DNA from: an uncultured Acidimicrobiales bacterium
GTDB lineage: Bacteria; Actinomycetota; Acidimicrobiia; Acidimicrobiales; SZUA-35
Length of the DNA: 35,242 nucleotides
Direction: 5' to 3'
Assembly (NCBI GenBank): GCA_937976305.1
Contig: CALJSB010000072.1
Span: forward strand, 1 to 35,242
Positions 1-7,494 of the stretch are shown here, one piece after another. The notes below the pieces were generated by a model. That model was not told where the DNA came from. It saw only the letters and a program-made list of their open reading frames with translations, and did no database searches. The position numbers were made by a program, and so were the translations under genes. Within the stretch, counting starts at the first letter, position 1; each line of letters opens with the position of its first letter.

Positions 1-1
1 T

Positions 2-850
2 GTCGACGCGCCTGAGCTGCCGACCCCGCCCACTCCGCCAGACGAACTCCAGACGGGCGCCCGTGGTGATCGAGTGTCGCTCGCCGAGATGTATGAGTTG
101 CCACACATCTCCGAGGGGCCGCTACCAGAGTTTCTGACCAAGCGGGTGGTGCCGCCCGTTCCGGGCGAACCAACCGTGGCGTCCTCACCGCCATCAGGGC
201 CAGCGCCGACTCCGGCCCCTGCGCAGGCCCCGACTCCTGTGCCCCAGCAGCCGGTGGGTCAAGACGCCACACGGATTCTGCCGCCTTCTGGTCCCGTGCC
301 AGTCCAAGAACAGCAGGCCAGTCGTAAGAAGGGCGGAGGTTGGTTCTGGGCTGCGGTCTTCTTGATTGCTGCATTGGCGGGCGGTCTGACCTATCTCGGC
401 ATTCAGTCCGCTGGGGACAACGCTGCCGATGGCGAAGCTCCCGCTGCAACCGCCGACGGTGACGCTGGAACCCCCACCGACGACACCGATGCTGGTGACA
501 CGACGACGGCACCGACTGAGCCATCGACGGAGCCATCGACGGAGCAAGGCGGGTTGATCTTCGAGACGAGTTGCTCGGCCGATCAGCTTCCCGATCCCGC
601 CGTGACCTATCGCGTGAGTGATGTGCCAGACGACGACGAAGAGCAAGGCCTCAACGGTCGGAACGTGCCATCGATTTCAGCTGTCGATGGGGTCGCTTCG
701 GTGCCACAGACGGTCTTTCCTGAGTTCGGCGAACTCGATCTCACCTACCGGCACTGCGAAGTCGACAGTCGAGGCCGAGCGTGGTGGGGCGTCAACTTCG
801 AGGGCGGTGTGGTGTGGGCCTCGACTCGGTTCATCGAACCCGTTTCCTGA
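2..850 (+). CDS. Membrane-anchored Pro-rich protein with SH3-like C-terminus (5' truncated)
   Basis: The reading frame is open to the left edge of the window. A GTG at 74 could start it, but the residues before it are equally Pro/Asp/Ala-rich and look coding, so the true start probably lies outside. Counting from 74: a low-complexity Pro/Ala region (residues 30-80), a basic RKK stop-transfer patch, one transmembrane helix (about 89-110), an Asp/Thr/Gly-rich spacer (115-160), and a globular C-terminal domain (165-258). That domain ends with a Trp-rich pattern (WWGV...GGVVWASTRFIEPV) that resembles bacterial SH3 domains, and it has two Cys (about 166 and 227) that could pair outside the cell. 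Orientation is inferred as N-in, C-out. Proteins of this shape can follow an N-terminal signalling domain such as a Ser/Thr kinase, but nothing visible here shows one. Function unknown. Confidence 0.75.
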   Translation, partial: VDAPELPTPPTPPDELQTGARGDRVSLAEMYELPHISEGPLPEFLTKRVVPPVPGEPTVASSPPSGPAPTPAPAQAPTPVPQQPVGQDATRILPPSGPVPVQEQQASRKKGGGWFWAAVFLIAALAGGLTYLGIQSAGDNAADGEAPAATADGDAGTPTDDTDAGDTTTAPTEPSTEPSTEQGGLIFETSCSADQLPDPAVTYRVSDVPDDDEEQGLNGRNVPSISAVDGVASVPQTVFPEFGELDLTYRHCEVDSRGRAWWGVNFEGGVVWASTRFIEPVS

Positions 851-868
851 TACCGGTGTTGGCGATCT

Positions 869-893
869 AGTAAGTTGCAAATGTAAACCTACT
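869..893. promoter_or_regulatory. Inverted repeat, candidate HxlR operator
   Basis: AGTAAGTT (869-876) and AACCTACT (886-893) form 8-bp arms with one mismatch around a 9-nt spacer, 20 nt before the HxlR start. TACTGT (890-895) and TAGTGT (898-903) are possible -10 elements overlapping or adjoining the right arm. A dimeric winged-helix repressor bound here would block transcription of the HxlR-fbiC operon. Autoregulation is inferred from position and symmetry. Confidence 0.45.
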
Positions 894-913
894 GTCGTAG
901 TGTCGACTCCGAC

Positions 914-1366
914 ATGGCATCTGACTGTTCCATCGCGGCGACCCTGAGCGTCATCAGCGACCGCTGGACAATGTTGATTCTTCGCGACGTCTTTCGGGGC
1001 GTTCACCGCTTCTCCGAGATGCAGAGCGACCTCGGGATCGCCAAAAATCTGCTCTCCGATCGTCTCTCGAAGCTGGTCGACAACGGTGTGCTCGAAAAAG
1101 TGCCCTACCAAGAACGGCCCGTTCGCTATGAATACCGGCTCACGGCAAAGGGGGCCGACCTTTCGGCGTCACTCATTGCCCTGATGGGCTGGGGCGACCG
1201 TTGGTACGCCGACGGTGGCCCACCGACCGTCTTGGTCCACGAAGCCTGCGGCACCCCGTTACTCCAACGAGTCGCCTGTCCGGAATGTCTGACCGAGGTC
1301 GCCCCCGGTCAGATCCGAAGTCGATCGGGTTCACCGGTCGCCTCAACGAAAGAGTCTGAAGCATGA
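914..1366 (+). CDS. HxlR-family winged-helix transcriptional regulator
   Basis: A 150-residue regulator of the MarR-like HxlR family. The family signature is clear: an N-terminal Cys (C5) followed by the L..I..RW..LIL.D helix, then the recognition region NLLSDRLSKLVDNGVLEK and the wing with RYEYRLT. C5 matches the redox- or electrophile-sensing Cys known in HxlR-type regulators such as HypR and QorR. After residue 105 there is a H109/C112 ... C122-x2-C125 arrangement that could bind zinc. ATG 914 is the only ATG after the in-frame stop at 884. The stop codon overlaps the fbiC start (ATGA), so the regulator is translationally coupled to fbiC. It probably controls this operon through the inverted repeat at 869-893; the signal is unknown. 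Confidence 0.9.
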   Translation: MASDCSIAATLSVISDRWTMLILRDVFRGVHRFSEMQSDLGIAKNLLSDRLSKLVDNGVLEKVPYQERPVRYEYRLTAKGADLSASLIALMGWGDRWYADGGPPTVLVHEACGTPLLQRVACPECLTEVAPGQIRSRSGSPVASTKESEA

Positions 1367-3753
1367 GCCAGCCTGCACCTTTGAAGGCCTCATCCATCGA
1401 GCTGATGGAGCTCACGACCGCCGAGCTTCTCGAGCGGGCGGCGGCTCGCCGTGACGAGCTCTTCGGTAACCGGTTGACCTTCTCGCCCAAGGTCTTCATA
1501 CCGCTGACGATGTTGTGCCGTGACCAGTGTGGTTACTGCACGTTTGCCCAGCCTCCTGCTCGCCTCGACAATCCCTTCTTGTCTCCCGACGAGGTGCGAC
1601 GTTTGGCCCGGCAGGGAGCTCGAGCCGGGTGTCACGAAGCGCTGTTCACGCTCGGCGAACGGCCCGAACTCCGCTACCCGGCCGCTCAGGAGTGGCTGAA
1701 CGAGCACGGCTACGAAACAACCGTCGACTACCTCGTCGCCATGGCCAAGATGGTGCTTGAAGAAACCGGCCTTCTCCCCCACGCCAACGCTGGGGCCCTC
1801 CACGAAGACGAACTTGCTCGACTTCGAGCTGTCTCGCCGAGTCAGGGAATGATGATCGAGTCGCTTCGCGACGATCTCGACTGTCATCGCAACGCTCCAG
1901 ACAAGGAGCCGGCCCGTCGCCTGGCCACGCTCGATCACGCCGGTCGGCTGAAGATCCCCTTCACCACCGGCATCCTTGTTGGCATCGGCGACACCGAAGC
2001 CGATCGCGTCGCGGCTCTCGAAGCCATTGCGGCAAGCCACATCGAGCACGGACATGTGCAAGAGGTGATCGTTCAGAACTTCTTGCCCAAGGACGGCACG
2101 GCGATGTGGAAGCACGACCCGTGCCCCCACGACGACTACGTGCGAGCGATCGCTCTCGCCCGGCTGATTCTTCCCGGCTCGATCCACTTGCAGGCTCCAC
2201 CGAACCTCAGCGACGACTTCGGAGACCTCATCGACGCTGGCATCGACGATTGGGGCGGAGTGTCTCCGGTGACGGCAGATCACGTCAACCCCGAACGCCC
2301 CTGGCCCGCCCTCGATCGTCTTCGCGAGATCACCGAAGGACGGCACTTCACGCTTGCCCCTCGACTCACGATCTATCCGGAGTACGCACAACAGCCCGAT
2401 GTCTGGCTCGACGAAGCCACTCGGTTCCCCGTCATGGATCGCTCCGATTCGGAGAGCCTGGGCCGTGACGATCCCGGCGCCGTCTTCCCGGAGAAGGCCG
2501 AGTTTGTGAAGAAGGGCGATGATGGCGCCGACGTCGTGCTGATCGGCGATCGCTCGACCCAGTGGTACTCCGGTGCGACGGCACGCCCACCAGAGCTACT
2601 CGAGGGCGAGCTGGCAACGTCGGGGCCCGTTCACGACGTGCTCGAGGGCGTGCGGGCCGGCGAAGAGCCCGGCATCGATGAGCTCGTCACGTTGTTTTCT
2701 GCCCGTGGGCCCGAAGTTCGTTCGGTGGCCAAGCTCGCCGACGAGCTGCGGCAAGAGATCGTTGGTGACGACGTTACCTACGTCGTGAACCGCAACATCA
2801 ACTACACGAACGTCTGCACGTTCAAGTGTCGGTTCTGCGGGTTCTCGAAGGGTCCGCTTAGCCTGAACTTGCGGGGCAAGCCATATCTGCTGACCCTCGA
2901 AGAGATGCAGGACCGGGTGCGAGATGCGCACGAGCGGGGCGCCACAGAGGTGTGCCTCCAGGGCGGCATCCATCCTGACTTCGATGGCGACTACTACATC
3001 GACGTTGCTCAGGCCGTGAAAGACGCCGTGCCCGATATTCACGTGCACGGCTTCACCGCTCTCGAAGTCACCGAAGGGGCGAAGCGGCTCGACGAGCCGC
3101 TCGAGAGCTACCTGCGCCGAGCGATGGACGCCGGCTTGCGGTCGCTCCCCGGCACCGCGGCCGAGATTCTCGATGATGAGGTTCGCGAGATTCTCTGCCC
3201 CGACAAAATCTCGACCGACGAGTGGCTCGAAGCCCACCGCATTGCCCACTCCGTCGGTCTTCGCTCGAACGTCACGATGATGTACGGCGCCGTCGAGAAT
3301 CCACGGCACTGGGCCAAACACTTCGTCATCACTCGCGAGCTGCAAGCTGAAACGGGCGGGTTCACCGAGTTTGTCGGGTTGCCTTTTGTGCACATGGCCT
3401 CGCCCATCTACCTGCAGAAGAAGGCCCGTCGAGGGCCGACCTTCCGAGAGAATCTGCTGGTGCACGCCGTGGCTCGCATCGCCTATCGCGGCTACATCGA
3501 CAACATTCAGTCCGGTTGGGTGAAGATCGGTTTCGACAGCGTTCGCCAGCTGCTCCAGGCCGGCTGCAACGACCTTGGCGGAACGCTCATGGACGAGAAC
3601 ATCTCGCGTGCTGCCGGGGCCAGCCATGGCACCGAAGTCACGCCAGCGGACTTCCGAGATCTGGTTGAGCCGCTGGGCCGTCGTTTGGTTGAGCGCACCA
3701 CACTTTATGGACGTCCGGGCTACCGTTCGGTCGGTGAACCTGCAGCAGTCTGA
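1363..3753 (+). CDS. fbiC: FO synthase FbiC (fused CofG/CofH), coenzyme F420 biosynthesis
   Basis: A 796-residue bifunctional radical-SAM enzyme that makes the deazaflavin FO from tyrosine and 5-amino-6-ribitylamino-uracil, the chromophore of coenzyme F420. The N-terminal CofG half carries C52-x3-C56-x2-C59, and the C-terminal CofH half carries C485-x3-C489-x2-C492; each binds a 4Fe-4S cluster and SAM. Other landmarks are MMIESLRDDL and the GI(L/I)VGIGDT-type strand in the first half, and GGIHPDFDGDYY and GTAAEILDDEV in the second. Length and order match actinobacterial FbiC, in which both enzymes are one chain. It starts inside the HxlR stop codon (4-bp overlap) and is followed 6 nt later by a LOG-family gene. 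The linker (about residues 350-460) is less conserved. The tight link to a regulator suggests that F420 production responds to an effector here. Confidence 0.97.
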   Translation: MSQPAPLKASSIELMELTTAELLERAAARRDELFGNRLTFSPKVFIPLTMLCRDQCGYCTFAQPPARLDNPFLSPDEVRRLARQGARAGCHEALFTLGERPELRYPAAQEWLNEHGYETTVDYLVAMAKMVLEETGLLPHANAGALHEDELARLRAVSPSQGMMIESLRDDLDCHRNAPDKEPARRLATLDHAGRLKIPFTTGILVGIGDTEADRVAALEAIAASHIEHGHVQEVIVQNFLPKDGTAMWKHDPCPHDDYVRAIALARLILPGSIHLQAPPNLSDDFGDLIDAGIDDWGGVSPVTADHVNPERPWPALDRLREITEGRHFTLAPRLTIYPEYAQQPDVWLDEATRFPVMDRSDSESLGRDDPGAVFPEKAEFVKKGDDGADVVLIGDRSTQWYSGATARPPELLEGELATSGPVHDVLEGVRAGEEPGIDELVTLFSARGPEVRSVAKLADELRQEIVGDDVTYVVNRNINYTNVCTFKCRFCGFSKGPLSLNLRGKPYLLTLEEMQDRVRDAHERGATEVCLQGGIHPDFDGDYYIDVAQAVKDAVPDIHVHGFTALEVTEGAKRLDEPLESYLRRAMDAGLRSLPGTAAEILDDEVREILCPDKISTDEWLEAHRIAHSVGLRSNVTMMYGAVENPRHWAKHFVITRELQAETGGFTEFVGLPFVHMASPIYLQKKARRGPTFRENLLVHAVARIAYRGYIDNIQSGWVKIGFDSVRQLLQAGCNDLGGTLMDENISRAAGASHGTEVTPADFRDLVEPLGRRLVERTTLYGRPGYRSVGEPAAV

Positions 3754-3759
3754 CATCCG

Positions 3760-4869
3760 ATGAGTGCACCAAAGCCGAGGTCTGTTTTTGGCGAAGCCGC
3801 GGTCGACCGCTTGGTCACCGAGCTGCTGTCGACGGTCGGAGAGGATCGCAACGACGACCTGATCCGCAAGCTCATCGTGACCGCCCTCGACATGGACGTT
3901 GCCGATGTCGACCGGCTCGAGTTGAAGATCGCCTCGCAGACCCTGGCCGAGATGCTGAACGCCTATCAGGTGTTCTCACAGCACCGAGGGCGTTCGAAGG
4001 TCACCGTGTTCGGTTCTGCCCGAACCGACCCGTCCCACCCCGACTACATCTTGGCGGCGGAGTTCAGCGCCATGATGGCGGCCCGCGACTGGATGATCAT
4101 CAGTGGTGCCGGGCCCGGCATCATGACGGCGGCCATCGAGGGTGCCGGCATCGAGAACAGCTTCGGCGTCAACATCGTGCTGCCCTTCGAGCAGCGGGCG
4201 GCCGACATCATCGAAGGCGATCCAAAGCTCGCCACGTTCCGCTACTTCTTCACCCGCAAGCTGTTCTTCATGAAAGAGACCGACGGGTTTGCGCTGTTCC
4301 CGGGTGGCTTCGGCACGCTCGATGAAGCGTTTGAACTGTTGACGTTGGTCCAAACCGGTAAGTCGTACCCGGCACCGATCGTGTTGCTTGATCACCCTGA
4401 GTCCAACTACTGGAGCGGCTGGGAGAGCTTTGTCGCCGAGAGCCTGGCCGACAACGGCATGGTGAGCCCGGCCGACACCGATCTCTACCTGCACACCCAC
4501 GATCCAGCAGAAGCGCTCGACTACCTCTGCCGCTTCTATCGCACGTACCACTCGATCCGGTTCGTTCGAAACAAACTGGTCATCCGACTCCGCAACGAAC
4601 TCAGCGCTGAAGCAATCGCAACGCTCAACGACGAGTTCGCCGACATCATCGTGAAGGGCCAGATCGAGCCAGCAGGGCCGACCGAGATCGAAACGAAGGA
4701 AGATGACCACGTGCATCTGCCTCGTTTGGTCATGAGCTTCAACAACCGATCGTTTGCTCGGCTCACGGGTCTCATCCATCGCATCAACGACTTTGGCCCC
4801 GCCGGTGACGATGCGCCACCGACCGATCAGATCCACGACGTCGACCCTGGCACCGAAGACGAACTCTGA
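3760..4869 (+). CDS. LOG-family (TIGR00730-type) nucleotide phosphoribohydrolase
   Basis: A 369-residue Rossmann-like protein of the LOG / YgdH (PpnN) superfamily. The core includes VFGSARTD, SGAGPGIMTAAIEGA and the diagnostic PGGFGTLDE motif (about residues 182-190). In characterised members this motif binds the nucleotide and catalyses cleavage of 5'-monophosphates into base plus ribose 5-phosphate. Older annotations call such genes lysine decarboxylase, which is not supported. It is longer than plant LOG proteins (about 200 aa), with an N-terminal helical extension of about 75 residues and a C-terminal extension of about 100. It begins 6 nt after the fbiC stop with no evident Shine-Dalgarno, so it is probably expressed from the HxlR-fbiC transcript. 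Whether it takes part in F420 or ribityl-pyrimidine metabolism is speculation. Confidence 0.88.
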   Translation: MSAPKPRSVFGEAAVDRLVTELLSTVGEDRNDDLIRKLIVTALDMDVADVDRLELKIASQTLAEMLNAYQVFSQHRGRSKVTVFGSARTDPSHPDYILAAEFSAMMAARDWMIISGAGPGIMTAAIEGAGIENSFGVNIVLPFEQRAADIIEGDPKLATFRYFFTRKLFFMKETDGFALFPGGFGTLDEAFELLTLVQTGKSYPAPIVLLDHPESNYWSGWESFVAESLADNGMVSPADTDLYLHTHDPAEALDYLCRFYRTYHSIRFVRNKLVIRLRNELSAEAIATLNDEFADIIVKGQIEPAGPTEIETKEDDHVHLPRLVMSFNNRSFARLTGLIHRINDFGPAGDDAPPTDQIHDVDPGTEDEL

Positions 4870-4877
4870 GCGTCTGC

Positions 4878-4895
4878 TCTGACGTGATTGTCAGA
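4878..4895. terminator. Small inverted repeat between convergent genes
   Basis: TCTGAC (4878-4883) and GTCAGA (4890-4895) form a perfect 6-bp stem with a 6-nt loop between the LOG gene and the small convergent gene. The right arm includes the stop codon of the minus-strand gene. There is no T-run, so termination is only suggested by position. Confidence 0.3.
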
Positions 4896-5100
4896 TGTCG
4901 AGCGAGCGGGACGCTTTCTCGAGGGCTCGTCGCGCCGCAGCCAGAGCTTTTTCGGCCGGCGGGCGTTGTGTCGCTCCTTGATCGACTGCCTCTCTGAGCA
5001 TGTCGACCCCAACGTCTGTCAGTTCTTCACCGAGGGCGTCGATTCGGCTTCTGATGTCATCGACGCGATCTCGATGGGCTTGGCACAGCTCGTCACTCAT
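4891..5100 (-). CDS. Small predicted helical protein (69 aa)
   Basis: From ATG 5100 the product is 69 residues, rich in Asp, Glu, Arg and Ala with regularly spaced Leu/Ile/Val. It should form one or two long helices, possibly a coiled coil (DELCQAHRDRVDDIRSRI ... EKALAAARRALEKAS). I do not recognise a family. The frame stays open upstream of 5100, but that part overlaps the divergent gene starting at 5132, and there is no nearer ATG or GTG. No clear Shine-Dalgarno is visible. Codon use is moderately GC-biased in third positions. It is convergent with the LOG gene, with a 21-nt gap. A real small gene seems likely but not certain. Confidence 0.55.
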   Translation of the reverse strand: MSDELCQAHRDRVDDIRSRIDALGEELTDVGVDMLREAVDQGATQRPPAEKALAAARRALEKASRSLDI

Positions 5101-5118
5101 CCGGGCCAGTGTGTCAGA

Positions 5119-5124
5119 TACGGT
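5119..5124 (+). promoter_or_regulatory. -10 element TACGGT, leaderless start at 5132
   Basis: TACGGT lies 7 nt before GTG 5132. This spacing puts the transcription start at or next to the start codon and favours GTG 5132 over upstream in-frame GTG codons at 5111 and 5123. Confidence 0.45.
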
Positions 5125-5131
5125 GACGCCC

Positions 5132-5881
5132 GTGTCTCGTGGCCTGAGCAGTGACGTCCCCCCAACCGATGCCCATCGTTGGATCTCAATCATCGACGAA
5201 AACAACGACACCTGGCTCTTTGACGCCACGTTCATGCTGTCGTCCTATAACTGCATCTACGGCGACGGATGCCAGTCGATCGACGACGAACCTGATCACA
5301 CCGAGGTGCTCGGGTGTTGCATCCACGGGGCGCACTTCGTTGACGACGACGATCTGCAAGAGGTTGCTGCGGCGGCCGCGTTGCTCACGCCCGATCAATG
5401 GCAGTTTCACCGCCGAGCGACTCAGAAGGGTGGCGCCTTCAAGCAGAAGAAGGACGGTGACTGGGTCACACGAAAGGCCAAAGGGGCATGCATCTTCTTG
5501 AACCGGGCTGACTTCCCGGGCGGTGGAGGCTGTGCGCTACACCGAGCGGCACTCGAACGCAACGAGCGGCCACTCGATTGGAAACCTGATGTGTGCTGGC
5601 AGGTACCGATTCGTCTCGACATCCACAGCGACGACAACGGTTTCGACACGGTTTTCGTGCGGGCCTGGGATCGCAAAGACTGGGGTGACGGCGGCGCCGA
5701 GTTCAACTGGTGGTGCATCGAGGCGCCGGAGGCCTACAGCGCCGCAGATGCTGTTTACGTCACGTGTCGCGACGAACTCATCGAAATGGTTGGACAAGAC
5801 ATTTATGAGCGGTTGGTCCCCGAACTCGAGGAACTGTCCGCATCGGGCACCAAGCCCACGCCGGTCACGCTGTCTCGTTGA
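5132..5881 (+). CDS. Cys-rich protein resembling YkgJ/DUF3109 metal-chelating family
   Basis: A 249-residue protein with a Cys pattern typical of the YkgJ / DUF3109 zinc- or iron-chelating families: C41-x5-C47, a C62-C63 pair followed by IHG, GAC120 in GACIFLN, GGGC134 in GCALH, and KPDVC155 before a Pro. In those families the Cys cluster binds a metal; the cellular role is largely unknown. The C-terminal half is Trp- and Asp/Glu-rich and ends in a helical segment (DELIEMVGQDIYERLVPELEEL). No signal peptide or membrane helix is visible, so it is probably cytoplasmic. The start is GTG 5132, judged from the -10 hexamer 7 nt upstream; the frame upstream is the antisense of the neighbouring small gene. 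Family assignment is by motif pattern only. Confidence 0.75.
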   Translation: MSRGLSSDVPPTDAHRWISIIDENNDTWLFDATFMLSSYNCIYGDGCQSIDDEPDHTEVLGCCIHGAHFVDDDDLQEVAAAAALLTPDQWQFHRRATQKGGAFKQKKDGDWVTRKAKGACIFLNRADFPGGGGCALHRAALERNERPLDWKPDVCWQVPIRLDIHSDDNGFDTVFVRAWDRKDWGDGGAEFNWWCIEAPEAYSAADAVYVTCRDELIEMVGQDIYERLVPELEELSASGTKPTPVTLSR

Positions 5882-5894
5882 ACAGGAGGCTGCG

Positions 5895-6101
5895 CTAGTC
5901 GTCGGCTTCGTCGTAGTCGTCGGCTTCGCTGTCGGGATCTGCTGCCCCGAGATGGTCGTTGACGACCTCACGGGCCTCATCGGTGGTTGGCAGATCGAAC
6001 GGATCGTCGTCGATCCGGTCCATCAGACTGTCGATATCGTCGAAAGAGCTGCGCTTCAGAGCACGAGCTTCTTCATAACGGCGATGACGCCCCTTCTTCA
6101 T
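5895..6101 (-). CDS. Small acidic protein (68 aa), unknown function
   Basis: A 68-residue protein with a basic N-terminus (MKKGRHRRYEEARALKR) and a very acidic C-terminus made mostly of Asp, Glu and Ala. It has a good Shine-Dalgarno, GAGGAG at 6113-6108, 6 nt before ATG 6101, which is among the clearest in this window. The charge asymmetry and length recall small actinobacterial proteins such as DUF3073, but I do not see that family's signature. It is convergent with the Cys-rich gene, with 13 nt between stops. Its promoter should lie within 6114-6250. Confidence 0.7.
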   Translation of the reverse strand: MKKGRHRRYEEARALKRSSFDDIDSLMDRIDDDPFDLPTTDEAREVVNDHLGAADPDSEADDYDEADD

Positions 6102-6107
6102 GGGACA

Positions 6108-6113
6108 CTCCTC
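6108..6113 (-). promoter_or_regulatory. Shine-Dalgarno GAGGAG of the small acidic protein
   Basis: GAGGAG on the minus strand, 6 nt upstream of ATG 6101. It fixes the start and is the main reason to accept this short frame as a gene. Confidence 0.7.
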
Positions 6114-6330
6114 AAAGACGCTTGTTGTGCCGATCTAAGGGCATGAAGCGTCCCCCACGGCTGTACAGAACTCTCAGTCTAGGGGCTAACCGGCGTCCTA
6201 GCGAACCAGCCCCACGGTGTTTGTTGTGGCTTGTTTACTGTTAACGCGCAACGAGAGCTTGCTATTCCGTCAACTGCACCACTTTCAGGGACAAAGTCAC
6301 CTCAACGAGTCGTCGTGTAATGGCGTGCGG
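6114..6330. other. Non-coding stretch upstream of the small acidic gene
   Basis: About 217 nt without a convincing gene, with lower GC than its surroundings. On the minus strand TAGACT (6182-6177) is a possible -10 for the small gene. GGGGCT (6182-6187) and AGCCCC (6208-6213) can pair around 20 nt. A GTTAAC palindrome lies near 6240. I see no tRNA fold and no T-run terminator. Confidence 0.4.
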
Positions 6331-7488
6331 TCACTCTCGGAGAGGCTGATGACTCCGCTTTTCGAGCACCAGACGGCCATCGCCGTCGAACGCCAATGCG
6401 GCTGCACCGTTCACAAGAGCGCCGATGGGTTCACCCACGAGATCGGCCCGCCACCCTGTTGTGAGTCGGCCACCGGCATCACTGAGCAAATTCTCGACGT
6501 CTGAGCGTGTCGCCAGGATGGCAGGGTCGAGTTTGTGGTCCCTGGCCAGCTGGGCGATCCACGAAGTGACGAGCGTGACCACGGGACGAAGCTGCCGCGG
6601 CAAGTCGGGTGAGCGTTGAGGTTGGCTCACCGGATCGTCCGCCGCGACTCCTGCCGCCACGGTCTTGAGGATCTCGTCGCCTGCGCCCTTACGAAGATGC
6701 CGCGAGTCGAGCCCACGGATCTTCTTGAGACCCTCGACCGTCGTTGGTGCTTGTTGGGCAATGGCAACGACGGCGATGTCGGGCATGACCTGACGAATCG
6801 GAATGTCGAGTTCGGCAGCACGACGCTCACGCCATGCGGCCAATGCGGTGGCGACGCGTCGAGCCTTTCCCTTGAGCGATCGAGCCTCCTTGATCCGTAG
6901 CACTGCTTCTTCGGGTGGGCGCTTGTTCCTCGGTTTGGCCAACACCAGAGCGCTCTCTTCGGCCGCCCACTCGAGTCGGCCGACCTCAACCAGCTCGGCG
7001 GTGATGACATCGGTGAGTTCGAGCAGGTGCAACACGTCGCCTGCCGCGTAGTTGAGTTGATCTTCGGTGAGCGGGCGGCGGAGCCAATCGGTGAGACGGT
7101 CGCCCTTCGGGATCGAGGTATTGAGGAAGCGTTCGAGCAAGGAGACGAGCGACCCGGTCGAGACGCCAAGAAAGCCGGCGGCAACTTGGGTGTCGAACAA
7201 GCGGGATGGCACAGCACCACACGAGAGTTCGAGGACTTCGAGATCCTGAGTGCCAGCGTGCAGGACGCAGAGGCCAGGCCCGTCGAGCACCCGTGCCAGC
7301 GGGCGGAGATCAACGGCCAGCGGATCGACCAACACGAGGCGGTCGTTCCACGCAAGCTGCACGAGCGCTACGTGCGGGTAGTAGGTCCGTTCCCGGTGAA
7401 ACTCGGTGTCCAGGGCGTACCGGTCGGCAGTAGCAAGATCATCAATCGCCGCCGCGAAGTCGTCATCGTCGACGATCAGTTCAGGCAT
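6331..7488 (-). CDS. rnd: Ribonuclease D (DEDDy exonuclease with HRDC domain)
   Basis: A 385-residue 3'-5' exoribonuclease of the RNase D family, which trims tRNA and other stable RNA 3' ends with two metal ions. The DEDDy motifs are complete: D27-T-E29 (ALDTEF), D82 in HAGTQDLEVL, and Y147 with D151 in YAAGDVLHLL. An HRDC domain follows around residues 205-280 (ALAAWRERRAAELD ... RHLRKGAGDEIL). ATG 7488 is supported by TAGGGT ending 8 nt upstream, inside the end of mobA, so rnd probably has its own leaderless transcript although it lies 6 nt after mobA. Confidence 0.95.
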   Translation of the reverse strand: MPELIVDDDDFAAAIDDLATADRYALDTEFHRERTYYPHVALVQLAWNDRLVLVDPLAVDLRPLARVLDGPGLCVLHAGTQDLEVLELSCGAVPSRLFDTQVAAGFLGVSTGSLVSLLERFLNTSIPKGDRLTDWLRRPLTEDQLNYAAGDVLHLLELTDVITAELVEVGRLEWAAEESALVLAKPRNKRPPEEAVLRIKEARSLKGKARRVATALAAWRERRAAELDIPIRQVMPDIAVVAIAQQAPTTVEGLKKIRGLDSRHLRKGAGDEILKTVAAGVAADDPVSQPQRSPDLPRQLRPVVTLVTSWIAQLARDHKLDPAILATRSDVENLLSDAGGRLTTGWRADLVGEPIGALVNGAAALAFDGDGRLVLEKRSHQPLRE

Positions 7489-7494
7489 ATGAGT

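Noticed and set aside
618..1111. Extra open frames across the end of the first gene and the HxlR gene on both strands
   Set aside because: They overlap better-supported frames, have no ribosome-binding or -10 signal, and their composition is that of shadow frames.
1390..3756. Long open frames on the minus strand opposite fbiC (333 and 386 codons)
   Set aside because: They are antisense to the well-supported fbiC frame; high GC removes stop codons from shadow frames. Their translations show no recognisable domain and no start signal.
3760..4869. Lysine decarboxylase
   Set aside because: The PGGFGTLDE motif is that of LOG nucleotide hydrolases; the decarboxylase name is a historical misannotation and no PLP fold is present.
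6182..6213. Possible tRNA or hairpin from GGGGCT / AGCCCC
   Set aside because: No cloverleaf, no T-loop sequence and a 20-nt loop. Kept only as a remark on the non-coding stretch.
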